Position numbers and translations under genes: made by a program
Source: JAKFEW01 sp036675505
Lineage (GTDB): Bacteria; Cyanobacteriota; Sericytochromatia; S15B-MN24; JAQBPE01
Assembly: GCA_036675505.1 (NCBI GenBank)
Contig: JAKFEW010000042.1
Span: 122,983-186,982 of the forward strand
Length of the DNA: 64,000 bases
Direction: 5' to 3'
The notes under the pieces: generated by a model
Seen by the model: the letters and a program-made list of their open reading frames with translations, nothing else
Databases searched by the model: none
What the model was told of the DNA's origin: nothing
Shown: positions 35,196 through 46,575 of the stretch, piece after piece
Numbering within the stretch: position 1 is the stretch's first letter
Layout: each line of letters opens with the position of its first letter

Positions 35196-36443
35196 ATGCG
35201 CATCCTGATGCTCTCCTGGGAGTACCCCCCGCGCATCGTCGGCGGCATCGCCCGCCACGTGGAAGAGATTTCGGAGGCGCTCGTCGCGCAGGGACACGAA
35301 GTCCACGTCGTGACGGCGGATCACCCCGGCACGTTCGAGCGGGAGACGGTCAACGGCGTCCACTTGCACCGCGTGAAAAACTGGTCCTTCGACCCACCGG
35401 ATTTCCTGTCGTGGGTGCTCCAGCTCCAACATGGCATGGTCGCGTACGCGCTCGAAGCGCACCGTGTGACACCCTTCGACATCGTGCACGCGCACGATTG
35501 GCTCACGGCCCATGCCGGCATCACGCTCAAGAAGGGTCTCGGCATCCCGCTGATCGCCACCATCCACGCCACGGAGGCCGGGCGCAACCGCGGCAACCTC
35601 GCGAGCGAATTCTCGAAGTTCGTGAACCAGATGGAGTGGCGGCTGTGCTTCGAGGCCTGGCGCGTGATCGTGTGCAGCGGCTACATGTGGCACGAGGCCA
35701 AGGCGGCCTTCGGCGTGCCCGACGACAAGCTCGACGTCGTGCCGAACGGCGTGAAATTCTCCAAGTTCGAGCGCACGATGAGCAAGGCCGAGCGCGCCGA
35801 GTTCCGCCGGCGATACGTGGCCGATGGCCAGAAGCTGGTCTTTTTCGTCGGCCGCATGACGCCCGAAAAGGGCGCTCAGGTGCTGCTCGAGGCCATGCCC
35901 AAGGTGCTCGCCGAGTTCCACGACGCGCGCTTCGTGATCGTCGGCAAGGGCGGGTTCTTGCCCGACCTCAAGCGCCGCGCCCATGAGCTCGGCGTTTCAG
36001 CCTATGTGAACTTCACGGGCTTCGTCTCGGACGAGGACCTCTTGAAGCTCTACCAGGTGATCGACGTGGCGGTCTTCCCGAGCCTTTACGAGCCGTTCGG
36101 CATCGTGGCGCTCGAGGGCATGGCGGCTGAAGTGCCGGTCGTGGTCGCGGACACGGGCGGCCTCGGCAGCATCGTCGAGCACGCCAAGAGCGGCATCACG
36201 ACCTTCACGGGCGACGCCGGCTCGCTCGCGTGGGGCATCCTCGAGGTGCTGAAGAACCCCGACTACGCGCAATGGCTCGCCACCAACGGCCGCAAGCGCG
36301 TGGTGGAGGTCTTCAACTGGGAGAAGATCGCCTCGCAGACCGCGGTCATTTACGAGCGTATCGCGCGCGAGAGCGGCGGCGAAGCGCCCGCGGAACCGGC
36401 AACGCCCGGCGCGAAGGGCAAGAAGCCCGCGGCGAAGCGGTAG
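35196..36443 (+). CDS. glycogen synthase-like GT4 glycosyltransferase
   Basis: 415 residues from ATG 35196. The N-terminal half has SWEYPPRIVGGIARHV and the VHAHDWLT motif of starch/glycogen synthase-type enzymes; the C-terminal half has GRMTPEKG and SLYEPFGIVALEGMA, with the EX7E glutamates of GT-B enzymes. A short Lys/Ala tail ends the protein. It would transfer sugar from a nucleotide sugar, perhaps glucose to a glucan. The nucleotidyltransferase gene 40 bases downstream may supply the donor. Confidence 0.85.
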   Translation: MRILMLSWEYPPRIVGGIARHVEEISEALVAQGHEVHVVTADHPGTFERETVNGVHLHRVKNWSFDPPDFLSWVLQLQHGMVAYALEAHRVTPFDIVHAHDWLTAHAGITLKKGLGIPLIATIHATEAGRNRGNLASEFSKFVNQMEWRLCFEAWRVIVCSGYMWHEAKAAFGVPDDKLDVVPNGVKFSKFERTMSKAERAEFRRRYVADGQKLVFFVGRMTPEKGAQVLLEAMPKVLAEFHDARFVIVGKGGFLPDLKRRAHELGVSAYVNFTGFVSDEDLLKLYQVIDVAVFPSLYEPFGIVALEGMAAEVPVVVADTGGLGSIVEHAKSGITTFTGDAGSLAWGILEVLKNPDYAQWLATNGRKRVVEVFNWEKIASQTAVIYERIARESGGEAPAEPATPGAKGKKPAAKR

Positions 36444-36483
36444 CAATCGGAATCGGATTCAGAGAAGAAGACGGAGGAAAGCA

Positions 36484-38994
36484 ATGAAAGCTGTCCTGAT
36501 GGCAGGGGGCTCGGGCACACGGCTGCGGCCGCTCACCTGCGACATTCCCAAGCCGATGGTTCCGATGCTCAACAAGCCGATGGCGGAGCACATCATCAAC
36601 CTGCTTCGGCGGCATGGCTTCGACGACGTCTTCATCACGCTCTATTACCTGCCCCACGTCATCCAGAACTATTTCGGCGACGGCCACGAGTTCGGCGTCA
36701 ACATCAGCTACGCGGTCGAGGAGAAGATGCCCCTCGGCACGGCGGGCTGCGTCAAGGCGATCGAGGACGTGCTCGGCGATGAGACCTTCATCGTCATCTC
36801 GGGCGACTCGCTGACGGACATCGATCTGCAGCAGGCCGTGGCGTTCCACAAGAGCAAGGGCTCGAAGGCCACGATCGTGCTCAAGCGGGTCACGAACCCG
36901 CTCGATTTCGGCGTCGTCATCACCGATCAGGACGGCCGCATCGAGCGGTTCCTCGAGAAGCCCTCGATGTCCGAAGTCTTCTCCGACACCATCAACACGG
37001 GCACCTACGTGCTCGAGCCCGAAGTGCTGGCCTTGCTGCCGCCCGACAAGGAGGTCGACTTCTCGAAGGACCTCTTCCCGTTGCTGCTCGAGCGCAAGGA
37101 CCCGATGTACGGCTATGTGGCCGAGGGCTATTGGGAAGACGTCGGCAACCTCCAGAGCTACCGCCAGGCGCACTACGACATCCTCGACGGCAAGGTGAAG
37201 CTCGAACTGCCCTACACCAAGCGCGAGGGCGACATCTGGGTCGGCGAGGGCACGATCATCTCGCCCAGCGCCCGCGTCACCGGTCCGGTGGTGATCGGCC
37301 ACAACTGCCAGATTGGCCCCGGCGTCACGATCACGCCCGGCACCGTGCTCGGCGACAACGTGATCGTCGGCGAGGGCAGCTCGCTCAAGCGCCCGATCGT
37401 CTGGAACAACGTCTACATCGGCGAGGAAGCGCAGCTGCGCGGCTGCGTGATCGGCAAGAACTCGAGCATCAAGCGCGGCGCCAACATCCTCGAGGGCGCG
37501 ATCGTCGCCAACGAGTGCAACGTCGGCGAGAACGCCCAGATCCGCCCCGAGGTGAAGGTCTGGCCGAACAAGGTCATCGAGGCCGGCGCCACGCTCACGA
37601 GCTCCCTCATCTGGGGCTCGCAGGCCCAGCGCACGCTCTTCGGCGCCACCGGCGTCGAAGGGTTGGTCAACATCGAAATCACGCCGGAGTTCGCCGTGAA
37701 GCTGGGCGCCAGCTATGGCGCCACACTTCCGCTGGGCAGCTCGGTCACGGTCAGCCGCGACGCCACGCCGGCGAGCCGCATGATCAACCGCGGCCTCATC
37801 TCGGGCCTCCTCTCGGTGGGCGTGAACGTGCACAACCTGGAGTCCACCAGCCTGCCCATCACGCGCTTCCACCTGCCCGAGCTGAATGCCCGCGGCGGCG
37901 TGCACATCCGGCTCTCGGCCGACTCCGAGAACGAGGTCGTGATGGAGTTCCTCGACGGCAAGGGGATGTCGATCTCGAAGGCCGAGGAGAAGAAGATCGA
38001 GTCGAACTTCTTCAAGGAAGACTTCCGCCGCGTGGGCCTCATGGACATCGGCAACATCTCGTTCCCGGCCCGCGTGATGGAACACTATTCCACAGGCTTC
38101 ATGAAGGCGATCGACCCGGAGATGCTGCGCAAGCAGCGCCCCAAGATCGTCATCGACTACGCGAACTCGTTCACGAACGTCATGCTGCCGAGCCTGCTCG
38201 GCCGCATGGGCGCCGAGACGGTCGTGCTGAACGCCCACATGGCGAGCCAGCCGCCCAACCCGCGCCAGCGGGAGGAGCTGCGCCAGCAGCTCGCCAACAT
38301 CGTGACGGCGCTCAAGGCCACGTTCGGCGTGCAGATCGACGACAACGCCGAGCGCATCCACCTGATCGACCCGCGCGGCCGCATCATCAGCAACACCCAG
38401 CTGCTGGTGCTGATGGTGCGCCTGGTGGGCATGCTCAAGCCCGGCGGCAAGATCGTCGTGCCCGTGAGCGCGCCTTCGGTGGTCGAGCAGGTGGCCAGCG
38501 AGTCCGGCAGCACCGTGATCCGCACCAAGGTGAACTCGCGGGCGCTCATGGAAGCGGCCCGTGGCGAGGGCGTGGTGATGGCTGCGAACCTCGACGGGAA
38601 GTTCATCTTCCCAGAAATGCACCCGGGCTACGACGCGATGCTCTCGACCGGCAACATCGCCCAGGCGCTCGCCGCCTCGGGTCAGTCGCTGTCCGAGCTG
38701 GTCGACGGCCTGCCGGAGTTCCACCACCTCCACGAGGCCGTCACCTGCGCCTGGGAACAGAAGGGCACGGTCATGCGCGTGTTGGTCGAGCAGAGCAAGC
38801 ACGGCAAGACCGAGCTGATCGACGGCGTGAAGGTCTTCCAGGGCGGCGGCTGGGCGCTCGTGCTGCCCGACCCGGTCGACCCGGTCGTGCACCTCTACGC
38901 CGACGCCCCTACGGCCATGCAGGCGGACCAGCTGATCGAGGACTACACGGGCATGATCCGGAAGCTCACCAGCCCTGAAGAGGCGCTGGTTTAG
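36484..38994 (+). CDS. sugar nucleotidyltransferase fused to a degenerate phosphomannomutase domain
   Basis: 836 residues. Residues 1-235 are a nucleotidyltransferase (MAGGSGTRLRPLT, then DIPKPMVPM, with the expected catalytic residues). Left-handed beta-helix hexapeptides follow (about 245-370). Residues about 385-836 align with alpha-D-phosphohexomutases, but every active loop is altered: the phosphoserine loop reads RLSADS (Ser478) instead of TASHNP, the metal loop DDNAER (619-624) instead of DGDADR, and the C-terminal phosphate loop LPDPVDPV. The same fusion occurs in cyanobacteria under the name mannose-1-phosphate guanylyltransferase. Sugar 1-phosphate activation is likely; mutase activity is doubtful. 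GAGGAAA precedes the ATG. Confidence 0.88.
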   Translation: MKAVLMAGGSGTRLRPLTCDIPKPMVPMLNKPMAEHIINLLRRHGFDDVFITLYYLPHVIQNYFGDGHEFGVNISYAVEEKMPLGTAGCVKAIEDVLGDETFIVISGDSLTDIDLQQAVAFHKSKGSKATIVLKRVTNPLDFGVVITDQDGRIERFLEKPSMSEVFSDTINTGTYVLEPEVLALLPPDKEVDFSKDLFPLLLERKDPMYGYVAEGYWEDVGNLQSYRQAHYDILDGKVKLELPYTKREGDIWVGEGTIISPSARVTGPVVIGHNCQIGPGVTITPGTVLGDNVIVGEGSSLKRPIVWNNVYIGEEAQLRGCVIGKNSSIKRGANILEGAIVANECNVGENAQIRPEVKVWPNKVIEAGATLTSSLIWGSQAQRTLFGATGVEGLVNIEITPEFAVKLGASYGATLPLGSSVTVSRDATPASRMINRGLISGLLSVGVNVHNLESTSLPITRFHLPELNARGGVHIRLSADSENEVVMEFLDGKGMSISKAEEKKIESNFFKEDFRRVGLMDIGNISFPARVMEHYSTGFMKAIDPEMLRKQRPKIVIDYANSFTNVMLPSLLGRMGAETVVLNAHMASQPPNPRQREELRQQLANIVTALKATFGVQIDDNAERIHLIDPRGRIISNTQLLVLMVRLVGMLKPGGKIVVPVSAPSVVEQVASESGSTVIRTKVNSRALMEAARGEGVVMAANLDGKFIFPEMHPGYDAMLSTGNIAQALAASGQSLSELVDGLPEFHHLHEAVTCAWEQKGTVMRVLVEQSKHGKTELIDGVKVFQGGGWALVLPDPVDPVVHLYADAPTAMQADQLIEDYTGMIRKLTSPEEALV

Positions 38995-39003
38995 CGTAAA
39001 ACG

Positions 39004-39044
39004 AAAACGAGGCCCGGCGCGAATCGCGCCGGGCCTCGTTTTTC
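39004..39044 (+). terminator. intrinsic terminator after the nucleotidyltransferase gene
   Basis: A perfect 18-bp stem (39004-39021 with 39025-39042) closes a three-base loop and ends in a run of T. The stem begins with AAAA, so it could act in both directions. It separates the sugar genes from the heat-shock operon promoter starting eight bases later. Confidence 0.95.
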
Positions 39045-39051
39045 AGTTCAC

Positions 39052-39080
39052 TTGACACGCCCATGCTAAAGGGTTAGATT
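39052..39080 (+). promoter_or_regulatory. promoter of the hrcA operon
   Basis: A perfect -35 box TTGACA (39052-39057), a 17-base spacer and TAGATT (39075-39080). The expected start, near 39087, lies inside the CIRCE element, so HrcA bound there would block transcription. Confidence 0.9.
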
Positions 39081-39083
39081 GGG

Positions 39084-39110
39084 TTAGCACTCTTGGTATG
39101 AGAGTGCTAA
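39084..39110 (+). promoter_or_regulatory. CIRCE operator (HrcA binding site)
   Basis: Exact consensus: TTAGCACTC (39084-39092), nine bases, GAGTGCTAA (39102-39110). HrcA, encoded just downstream, represses from this element and is released on heat shock when its folding helper is busy. Confidence 0.97.
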
Positions 39111-39122
39111 GCAGCGAATGCC

Positions 39123-40184
39123 ATGTCCCTAACATCACGCCAACAAGCCATTTTGAAGGCCATCGTCGAGGACTACATCCTGACCGCTGAGCCGGTCGGA
39201 TCGCGGGTACTCGCGAAGAAATTCGACTTCGGCCTGTCGCCGGCCACGCTGCGCAATGAGATGGCCGACCTCGAGGACGAGGGCCTGCTCCGCCAGCCCC
39301 ACACCTCGGCCGGCCGTATCCCGTCAGACCTCGGCTACCGCGTCTTCGTCGACGTGCTGATGGAGCGCGGCGGCGACCTGCCGCCGGCCGAGCAGCGCGT
39401 GCTCGAGCGGTTCACGTTCGACGCGCGGGACCTCTTCGACATTTTGCAGCAGACCGCCAAGGTCACGGCGGTGCTCGCGCAGTGTACGGCAATCGTTCGC
39501 GCGCCGCGCACGCATGTCGCCAAGATCCATTTCCTGCAGCTCATCCCGCTCGGTCCGCGCGACATGATGGTCGTGATCCTGACCGATCAGGGTGCGACCA
39601 TCAACAGCCTGGTCATGCTCCCCACCGAGATGTCCGAGGGCGAGCTCGGCGTGCTGAGCTCGTTCCTCAATCAGCACCTGCGTGGACAGCCGCTCGACGG
39701 GCTCACCGGCAAGGTGGTGGCGAAGATGCTCGAGGAGATGCGGCATTACGAGGACGTCATCCACGCGCTCATGCAACGGCTCGTGACCACGAACGACTCG
39801 GGTGAGCGCGTGTTCGTCTCGAACGCGAGTTTCCTCGCCCAGCAGCCGGAATTCGACGACAGCGCCAAGATCCGCTCGTTGCTCTGCCTGCTGGAGCGCG
39901 AGCAGACGCTCGCGGGCGTGCTCTCGGTGCTGGGCGGCGGCGAGGTACCCACGGGCGCAAGGGCGGGCGCGCACATAGCGATCGGCCGTGAGAACCCGCT
40001 GCCGGACCTGCACGCCTGCAGCACCGTCACGGCGACGTATTCGATCGGCGGCCAGGCCTTCGGCGAAATCAGCGTGATGGGCCCGACCCGCCTGGGCTAC
40101 CCCCGGGCGGTCGTGGCGGTCGAAACCATGGCTCGCCACCTTTCAAGCACGTTGACACGCCTGTTCGGCTTCCGCGCCACCTGA
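39123..40184 (+). CDS. hrcA: heat-inducible transcription repressor HrcA
   Basis: 353 residues. N-terminal winged helix (RQQAILKAIVEDYILTAEPVGSR, LSPATLRNEMADLEDEGL) and the family's GRIPSDLGYR motif, then the GAF-like dimerisation region, ending with a typical IGPTRLGYPR-like segment (VMGPTRLGYPRAV). It represses its own operon through CIRCE 12 bases upstream. No Shine-Dalgarno is obvious. Confidence 0.96.
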   Translation: MSLTSRQQAILKAIVEDYILTAEPVGSRVLAKKFDFGLSPATLRNEMADLEDEGLLRQPHTSAGRIPSDLGYRVFVDVLMERGGDLPPAEQRVLERFTFDARDLFDILQQTAKVTAVLAQCTAIVRAPRTHVAKIHFLQLIPLGPRDMMVVILTDQGATINSLVMLPTEMSEGELGVLSSFLNQHLRGQPLDGLTGKVVAKMLEEMRHYEDVIHALMQRLVTTNDSGERVFVSNASFLAQQPEFDDSAKIRSLLCLLEREQTLAGVLSVLGGGEVPTGARAGAHIAIGRENPLPDLHACSTVTATYSIGGQAFGEISVMGPTRLGYPRAVVAVETMARHLSSTLTRLFGFRAT

Positions 40185-40273
40185 GCGGTGGCGGGTGCAA
40201 GGTGATCGGACATGATAAACTGACGTACTTCCAGGAAAGGCCTGATTCACAGCACACTCGAGGGGGACGTTTC

Positions 40274-40951
40274 GTGAGCACCGAGGAAGAAATCCAGTCG
40301 ACCATTGAACCGGCGCCGGAAGCAGCGGCGGCCAAGCTAGATTCGCCGGAGGCCGAAGGGCCCGCCGTGGCGAGCGATGCTGGCAACGTTGTGGCGCGCC
40401 TGAAAGAGCTCGAGGTCCATTACGCGGCCAAGGACGAGGCTTTCCAGGATATGGAAAACCAGTACCGTCGTCTGGCCGCCGATTTCGACAATTTCCGCCG
40501 CCGTCAACAACAGGAGCGCGAGGCGCTGATCAAGACCGCCGGCGAGCGCATTCTCGAGCGATTCCTCGAGATCCTCGACAACTTCGAGCGTGCCCTGCAA
40601 GCCGGCGAGAAGGCCACCGACCCGCAAACGGTCGTGACGGGCGTGAGCCTGATTTACCGCCAGCTCTCGGATTTCCTCGGCAAGGAAGGCGTCACCCCGA
40701 TGGACGCCAAGGGCCAGCCGTTCGATCCCAACATGCACGAGGCCGTCATCCAGGAACAGGCCGACGACGTGCCCGATCAAACCGTCCTGGAAGAGTTCCG
40801 CAAGGGCTATCTGCTCAACGGCCGCGTCCTGCGGCACGCGATGGTCAAGATCGCCGACAACCCTACAATTCCCGCAATCCAGCCCACGGCCGCCGGCACC
40901 ACCGGTGGCGAAGCCTCGGGCGAGCCGGCCAATTCGCAATCGGCGCAATAA
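40274..40951 (+). CDS. grpE: nucleotide exchange factor GrpE
   Basis: 225 residues from GTG 40274, chosen because GAGGGGGA stands eight bases upstream; the frame extends further but without conservation. A disordered acidic N-terminus, a long coiled coil (DMENQYRRLAADFDNFRRR) and the beta wing (PFDPNMHEAV, VLEEFRKGYLLNGRVLRHAMV) are as in GrpE. It releases ADP from DnaK. Eighteen bases separate it from dnaK. Confidence 0.95.
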   Translation: MSTEEEIQSTIEPAPEAAAAKLDSPEAEGPAVASDAGNVVARLKELEVHYAAKDEAFQDMENQYRRLAADFDNFRRRQQQEREALIKTAGERILERFLEILDNFERALQAGEKATDPQTVVTGVSLIYRQLSDFLGKEGVTPMDAKGQPFDPNMHEAVIQEQADDVPDQTVLEEFRKGYLLNGRVLRHAMVKIADNPTIPAIQPTAAGTTGGEASGEPANSQSAQ

Positions 40952-40969
40952 CGTAAGGAGTCTGAACAT

Positions 40970-42889
<1,920 letters not shown>

Positions 42890-42900
42890 CGACATCCGAA

Positions 42901-42926
42901 GGGGCCCCGGCAACATCCGGGGCCCC
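42901..42926 (+). terminator. hairpin between dnaK and dnaJ
   Basis: A perfect 10-bp GC stem (42901-42910 with 42917-42926) around a six-base loop, followed only by TCTCC. Lacking a T run, it probably reduces rather than stops readthrough, or protects the 3' end of the upstream message, which would keep DnaJ below DnaK. Confidence 0.6.
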
Positions 42927-42945
42927 TCTCCTAGACCGGTGAACC

Positions 42946-44094
42946 ATGAAAGCGGATTATTACGAGCTCCTCGGCCTCCAAAAAGGGGCCAGCGAGGATG
43001 AGGTCAAGAAGGCCTATCGCAAGCTGGCGCGCAAGTTCCACCCCGATGTGAACAAGGAAACGGGCGCCGAGGACAAGTTCAAGGAAATCACGGAGGCCTA
43101 CGAGGTCCTCAGCGACGCGCAGAAGCGTGCCGCCTACGACCAATTCGGCCATGCAGGCCCCGGGTTCGGCGGCTTCGGCGGCTTCGAAGGCGGCGGCTTC
43201 GGCGGCGGCGGATTCGAGGGCGGTTTCGGCGGCCTGGGCGACATCTTCGAGGCCTTCTTCGGTGGCGCTCAGGGAGGCAGGCAGCGGCGTCGCGGACCCG
43301 AGCGCGGCGCGGACCTGCGCCTCGACCTCGACATCACCTTCCGCGACGCGATCTTCGGCGCCGAGAAGACGATCGACATCAACCACCTCGAGACGTGTGG
43401 CTCGTGCTTCGGCACCGGCGCCAAGGAAGGCTCGCAGATCAGCCGCTGCGCGACCTGCAAGGGCCAGGGCCAGGTGCAGCAGATGACGCGGACGCCCTTC
43501 GGCCAGTTCGCACAAATCACGACCTGCCCGCGCTGCAAGGGCGAGGGCCAGACGATCGACCAGCCTTGCCCGTCCTGCAAGGGCGACGGCAAGAAGAGCG
43601 TCAACAAGCAGCTCAAGGTGAAGATTCCGGGCGGCGTCGACACCGGCGCGCGCCTGCGCGTCACCGGCGAGGGCGACGCGGGCAGCCGCAACGGCCCGCC
43701 TGGCGACCTGTTCATCGTGTTGCATGTCGGATCGGACAAGACGTTCCAGCGCCGTGACACGGAGCTCTTTCAGTCGTTTCCGATATCATTCGGTCAGGCC
43801 GCCCTCGGGGCGGAGGTCGAGGTGCCGACGCTCGAAGAGTCCCAAAAGCTGAAAATCCCGGCCGGCACGCAGACCGGCACGATCTTCACGATCAAGGGCC
43901 AAGGCGTCCCGCACCTCAATGCCCCGAACCGCCGAGGCGACATGCACGTGGAGGTCTACGTGCAGGTGCCTACCCAGCTCACGTCCGAGGAATCCGACCT
44001 GCTCGAGCGCCTCGAGGAGCTGCGGACGGGCAAGCATGACAAGCTCAAAGGGTCCGGGCTGCTTGACGGCATCAAGAAGGCCTTCGGAGGCTAG
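42946..44094 (+). CDS. dnaJ: chaperone DnaJ (Hsp40)
   Basis: 382 residues. J domain with HPD (FHPDVNKE), a Gly/Phe region, four zinc-binding repeats (CGSCFGTG, CATCKGQG, CPRCKGEG, CPSCKGDG) and the C-terminal substrate domains. It stimulates DnaK ATPase and delivers clients. The ribosome site is weak (GGTGA). The cysE ATG follows eight bases after the stop. Confidence 0.97.
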   Translation: MKADYYELLGLQKGASEDEVKKAYRKLARKFHPDVNKETGAEDKFKEITEAYEVLSDAQKRAAYDQFGHAGPGFGGFGGFEGGGFGGGGFEGGFGGLGDIFEAFFGGAQGGRQRRRGPERGADLRLDLDITFRDAIFGAEKTIDINHLETCGSCFGTGAKEGSQISRCATCKGQGQVQQMTRTPFGQFAQITTCPRCKGEGQTIDQPCPSCKGDGKKSVNKQLKVKIPGGVDTGARLRVTGEGDAGSRNGPPGDLFIVLHVGSDKTFQRRDTELFQSFPISFGQAALGAEVEVPTLEESQKLKIPAGTQTGTIFTIKGQGVPHLNAPNRRGDMHVEVYVQVPTQLTSEESDLLERLEELRTGKHDKLKGSGLLDGIKKAFGG

Positions 44095-44102
44095 ATAAGA
44101 TC

Positions 44103-44783
44103 ATGATGACGCCCTGGGAATGGGTCGAGACGCTCAAGGCCGACGTCGACGCCATCTGGGAGAAGGATCCGGCGGCCAAGCACTGGCTGGAGGTCCTCAC
44201 CAGCTACCCCGGTCTGCATGCGCTGATCGGGCACCGCGTCGCCCATGACCTCCATGAGGCCGGCCTGCCGGTGCTGCCGCGCTTCATCTCGCATGTGAAC
44301 CGGTTCATCACCGGCATCGAGATCCACCCAGGCGCGAAGATCGGCAAGGGCGTCTTCATCGACCACGGCATGGGTGTCGTGATCGGCGAGACCGCCGAGG
44401 TGGGTGACGGTTGCCTGATCTACCAGGGGGTCACGCTGGGCGGCACCAGCCTCGAGGCCGTGAAGCGCCACCCGACGCTCGGCAAGAACGTCGTGCTGGG
44501 GTCCGGGGCAAAGGTGCTGGGAGCCTTCGAGGTGGGTGAAGGCTCCTTCATCGGCTCGGGGTCGGTGGTGACCAGGGCCGTGCCGCCCCATGCCACCGTC
44601 GTCGGCATCCCGGGCAAGGTCGCGGCGATTTGCGGCGAGAAGGTCCAGACGCAGGAAGCCCACGAGACGCTGCCGGACCCGGTCATGAACATGTTCGCGA
44701 CCATGCAGGACCGCCTCAGCCAGCTCGAGGCCGAGGTGGACCGGCTGCGCCAGGAAAACCGCGAGCTGCGCCAGGGACGCTGA
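44103..44783 (+). CDS. cysE: serine O-acetyltransferase
   Basis: 226 residues. A short helical N-terminal domain leads to the left-handed beta-helix with the family motif GMGVVIGETAEVGD and the TLGGTSLE segment, with the acetyl-CoA and serine sites. A coiled coil (about 200-226) ends it. It makes O-acetylserine for cysteine synthesis. Its ribosome site lies in the end of dnaJ, so it appears to be the last gene of the heat-shock operon, an uncommon placement. Confidence 0.94.
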   Translation: MMTPWEWVETLKADVDAIWEKDPAAKHWLEVLTSYPGLHALIGHRVAHDLHEAGLPVLPRFISHVNRFITGIEIHPGAKIGKGVFIDHGMGVVIGETAEVGDGCLIYQGVTLGGTSLEAVKRHPTLGKNVVLGSGAKVLGAFEVGEGSFIGSGSVVTRAVPPHATVVGIPGKVAAICGEKVQTQEAHETLPDPVMNMFATMQDRLSQLEAEVDRLRQENRELRQGR

Positions 44784-44794
44784 CCCGCAGGGGT

Positions 44795-46504
44795 TTACAT
44801 TTCGGTCAGCGGCTCGATGCCCAGGCACTGCAGCCCGGCCGTGAGCTGGTGCCGCACGGCCGCGCAGAGCGCGAGCCGGCTGTCGCGCGTCGCGCCCTCG
44901 GCCTTGAGCACCGGGCAGTTGGTGTAGAAGCCGCTGTACGCCCGCGCGAGGGTCAGGAGGTACTCGCAAAGGATGCTCGGCGTGCAGGACTCGGCCGTCT
45001 TCGCGAGCACCTCCTCGAACCGCGTCAGCTGGCGCGCCAGCGTGAGCTCTTCTTCCGTCTCGAGCAGCACCCGCGCGGGCGGTGCCCAATGGGTGTCGAG
45101 CTTGCGGAAGATCGAATGGATGCGGGCGAGGGTGTACTGGAGGTAGGGCCCGGTGTCGCCCTCGAAGCTGATCATCTTCGCGAGGTCGAACTTGTAGTCG
45201 GTGTTGCGGTTCTGCGAGAGATCCGCGAACTTGATCGCGCCGATGCCGACGGCGCGCGCGATCTGGTGGCAACGCTCGTCGCTCAGCTCCGGGCGGCCTT
45301 CGCGCACGAGCGTGTACGCGGCGTCGATGCCATCCTGCAACAACTGGCGCAGGCTCGGCGTGTCGCCGGAGCGGGTCTTCAGGGGCTTGCCCTCGGCGTT
45401 CATGATCGAGCCGAACGCGATGTGCTCGAATGTCACGCCGGTCACGCCCATGCGGCGGGCGGTCGCGAAGAGCTGCTTGAAGTGCAGCGCCTGGCGGCGA
45501 TCGACGAAGTAGAGGATGCGGTCCGGCTTCCACTCCCGCATCCGGTGCTCGATCGTGGCCAAATCGGTCGTCGAGTAGAGGAAGGCGCCGTCCTGCTTGC
45601 GCACGATGAACGGGTTGTCCTCGAGCTCCTTGTCGCCCTCGAAGTAGACCACCAGCGCGCCTTGATCCACGCGCGCGATGCCGTCCTGCTCGAGGCGCGC
45701 CACGATCCCCGCGAGCTGCGGGTTGTAGAAGCTCTCGCCGAGCCAGTAATCGAAGTGGACGTCGAGCATCTCGTAGAGCTCCTCCACGTCGCGGCGGCTG
45801 ATCTCCGAAAACCGGCGCCACAGGGCGAGGTTCGCCTCGTCGCCCTGATGCAGCTTGGCGAGCTCGGCGCGGCCCTCGGCGGCAAAGGCCTCGTCTTCCT
45901 TGGCGAGCGCGGAGGCGCGCTGGTAAAGCGCCTCCAGGTGGCCGATCGGGTCGGCCTTCAAGGCCTCGTCGTCCGCCCAGCGCCGGAAGGCGACGATCAA
46001 TAGGCCGTACTGCGTGCCCCAATCACCCACGTGGTTGTCGCGCACGGTGCCGTGGCCGAGGAACGCCAGGATGCGCGCCATCGCGTCGCCGATGATCGTC
46101 GAGCGGAGGTGGCCGACATGCAGGCGCTTGGCCACGTTCGGGCTCGAATAATCCAACACCACCGACTCAGGCCGCGCCGCCACGCCCGCGCCGCCACGCT
46201 CGCTGCCTGCCGCGATCGCGACGTAGCGCCCCAGGAACTCGGTGGAAAGGCGGAAGTTCAGGAAGCCGGGACCCGCAATCTCGGGCGCGAGGGCGAACTT
46301 CTCGTAGGCGATCGCGCCGGCGAGCCGCGTCGCGACCTCGCGCGGGTTGGCCTTGAGCGCCTTGGCCAGCGCCATCGCGACGTTCGACTGGTAGTCACCG
46401 TGGCGGGCATCGCCGGTGCGGGCGATGAGGGGGTCATGGGCCTGGCCGAATTCGGCTTGAAGGGCCTGGCTGACGGCGTCTGCGACGATGCTGTGGACGT
46501 TCAT
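44795..46504 (-). CDS. argS: arginyl-tRNA synthetase
   Basis: 569 residues from ATG 46504; the open frame extends upstream without conservation. The class I HIGH motif is in VAKRLHVGHLRS, and the KMSKS region in GKPLKTRSGD. The N-terminal Add-1 domain and C-terminal helical anticodon domain (about 450-569) are present. It charges tRNA-Arg. It is convergent with cysE (11 bases between stops) and divergent from cysS. Confidence 0.97.
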   Translation of the reverse strand: MNVHSIVADAVSQALQAEFGQAHDPLIARTGDARHGDYQSNVAMALAKALKANPREVATRLAGAIAYEKFALAPEIAGPGFLNFRLSTEFLGRYVAIAAGSERGGAGVAARPESVVLDYSSPNVAKRLHVGHLRSTIIGDAMARILAFLGHGTVRDNHVGDWGTQYGLLIVAFRRWADDEALKADPIGHLEALYQRASALAKEDEAFAAEGRAELAKLHQGDEANLALWRRFSEISRRDVEELYEMLDVHFDYWLGESFYNPQLAGIVARLEQDGIARVDQGALVVYFEGDKELEDNPFIVRKQDGAFLYSTTDLATIEHRMREWKPDRILYFVDRRQALHFKQLFATARRMGVTGVTFEHIAFGSIMNAEGKPLKTRSGDTPSLRQLLQDGIDAAYTLVREGRPELSDERCHQIARAVGIGAIKFADLSQNRNTDYKFDLAKMISFEGDTGPYLQYTLARIHSIFRKLDTHWAPPARVLLETEEELTLARQLTRFEEVLAKTAESCTPSILCEYLLTLARAYSGFYTNCPVLKAEGATRDSRLALCAAVRHQLTAGLQCLGIEPLTEM

Positions 46505-46575
46505 GGTTGGCTCGGCAGGGGGTGGGAAGATGCCCCATGCTCGCGCATGGCGGCCGATGAGGCAAGCAGGGCGTT

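Noticed and set aside
36346..38892. 848-codon minus-strand frame rich in His, Asp, Arg
   Set aside because: Antisense shadow of the nucleotidyltransferase fusion gene.
42901..42926. Full operon terminator separating dnaK from dnaJ
   Set aside because: No T run follows, and dnaJ has no promoter that I can see between the hairpin and its start, so it is treated as a partial attenuator.
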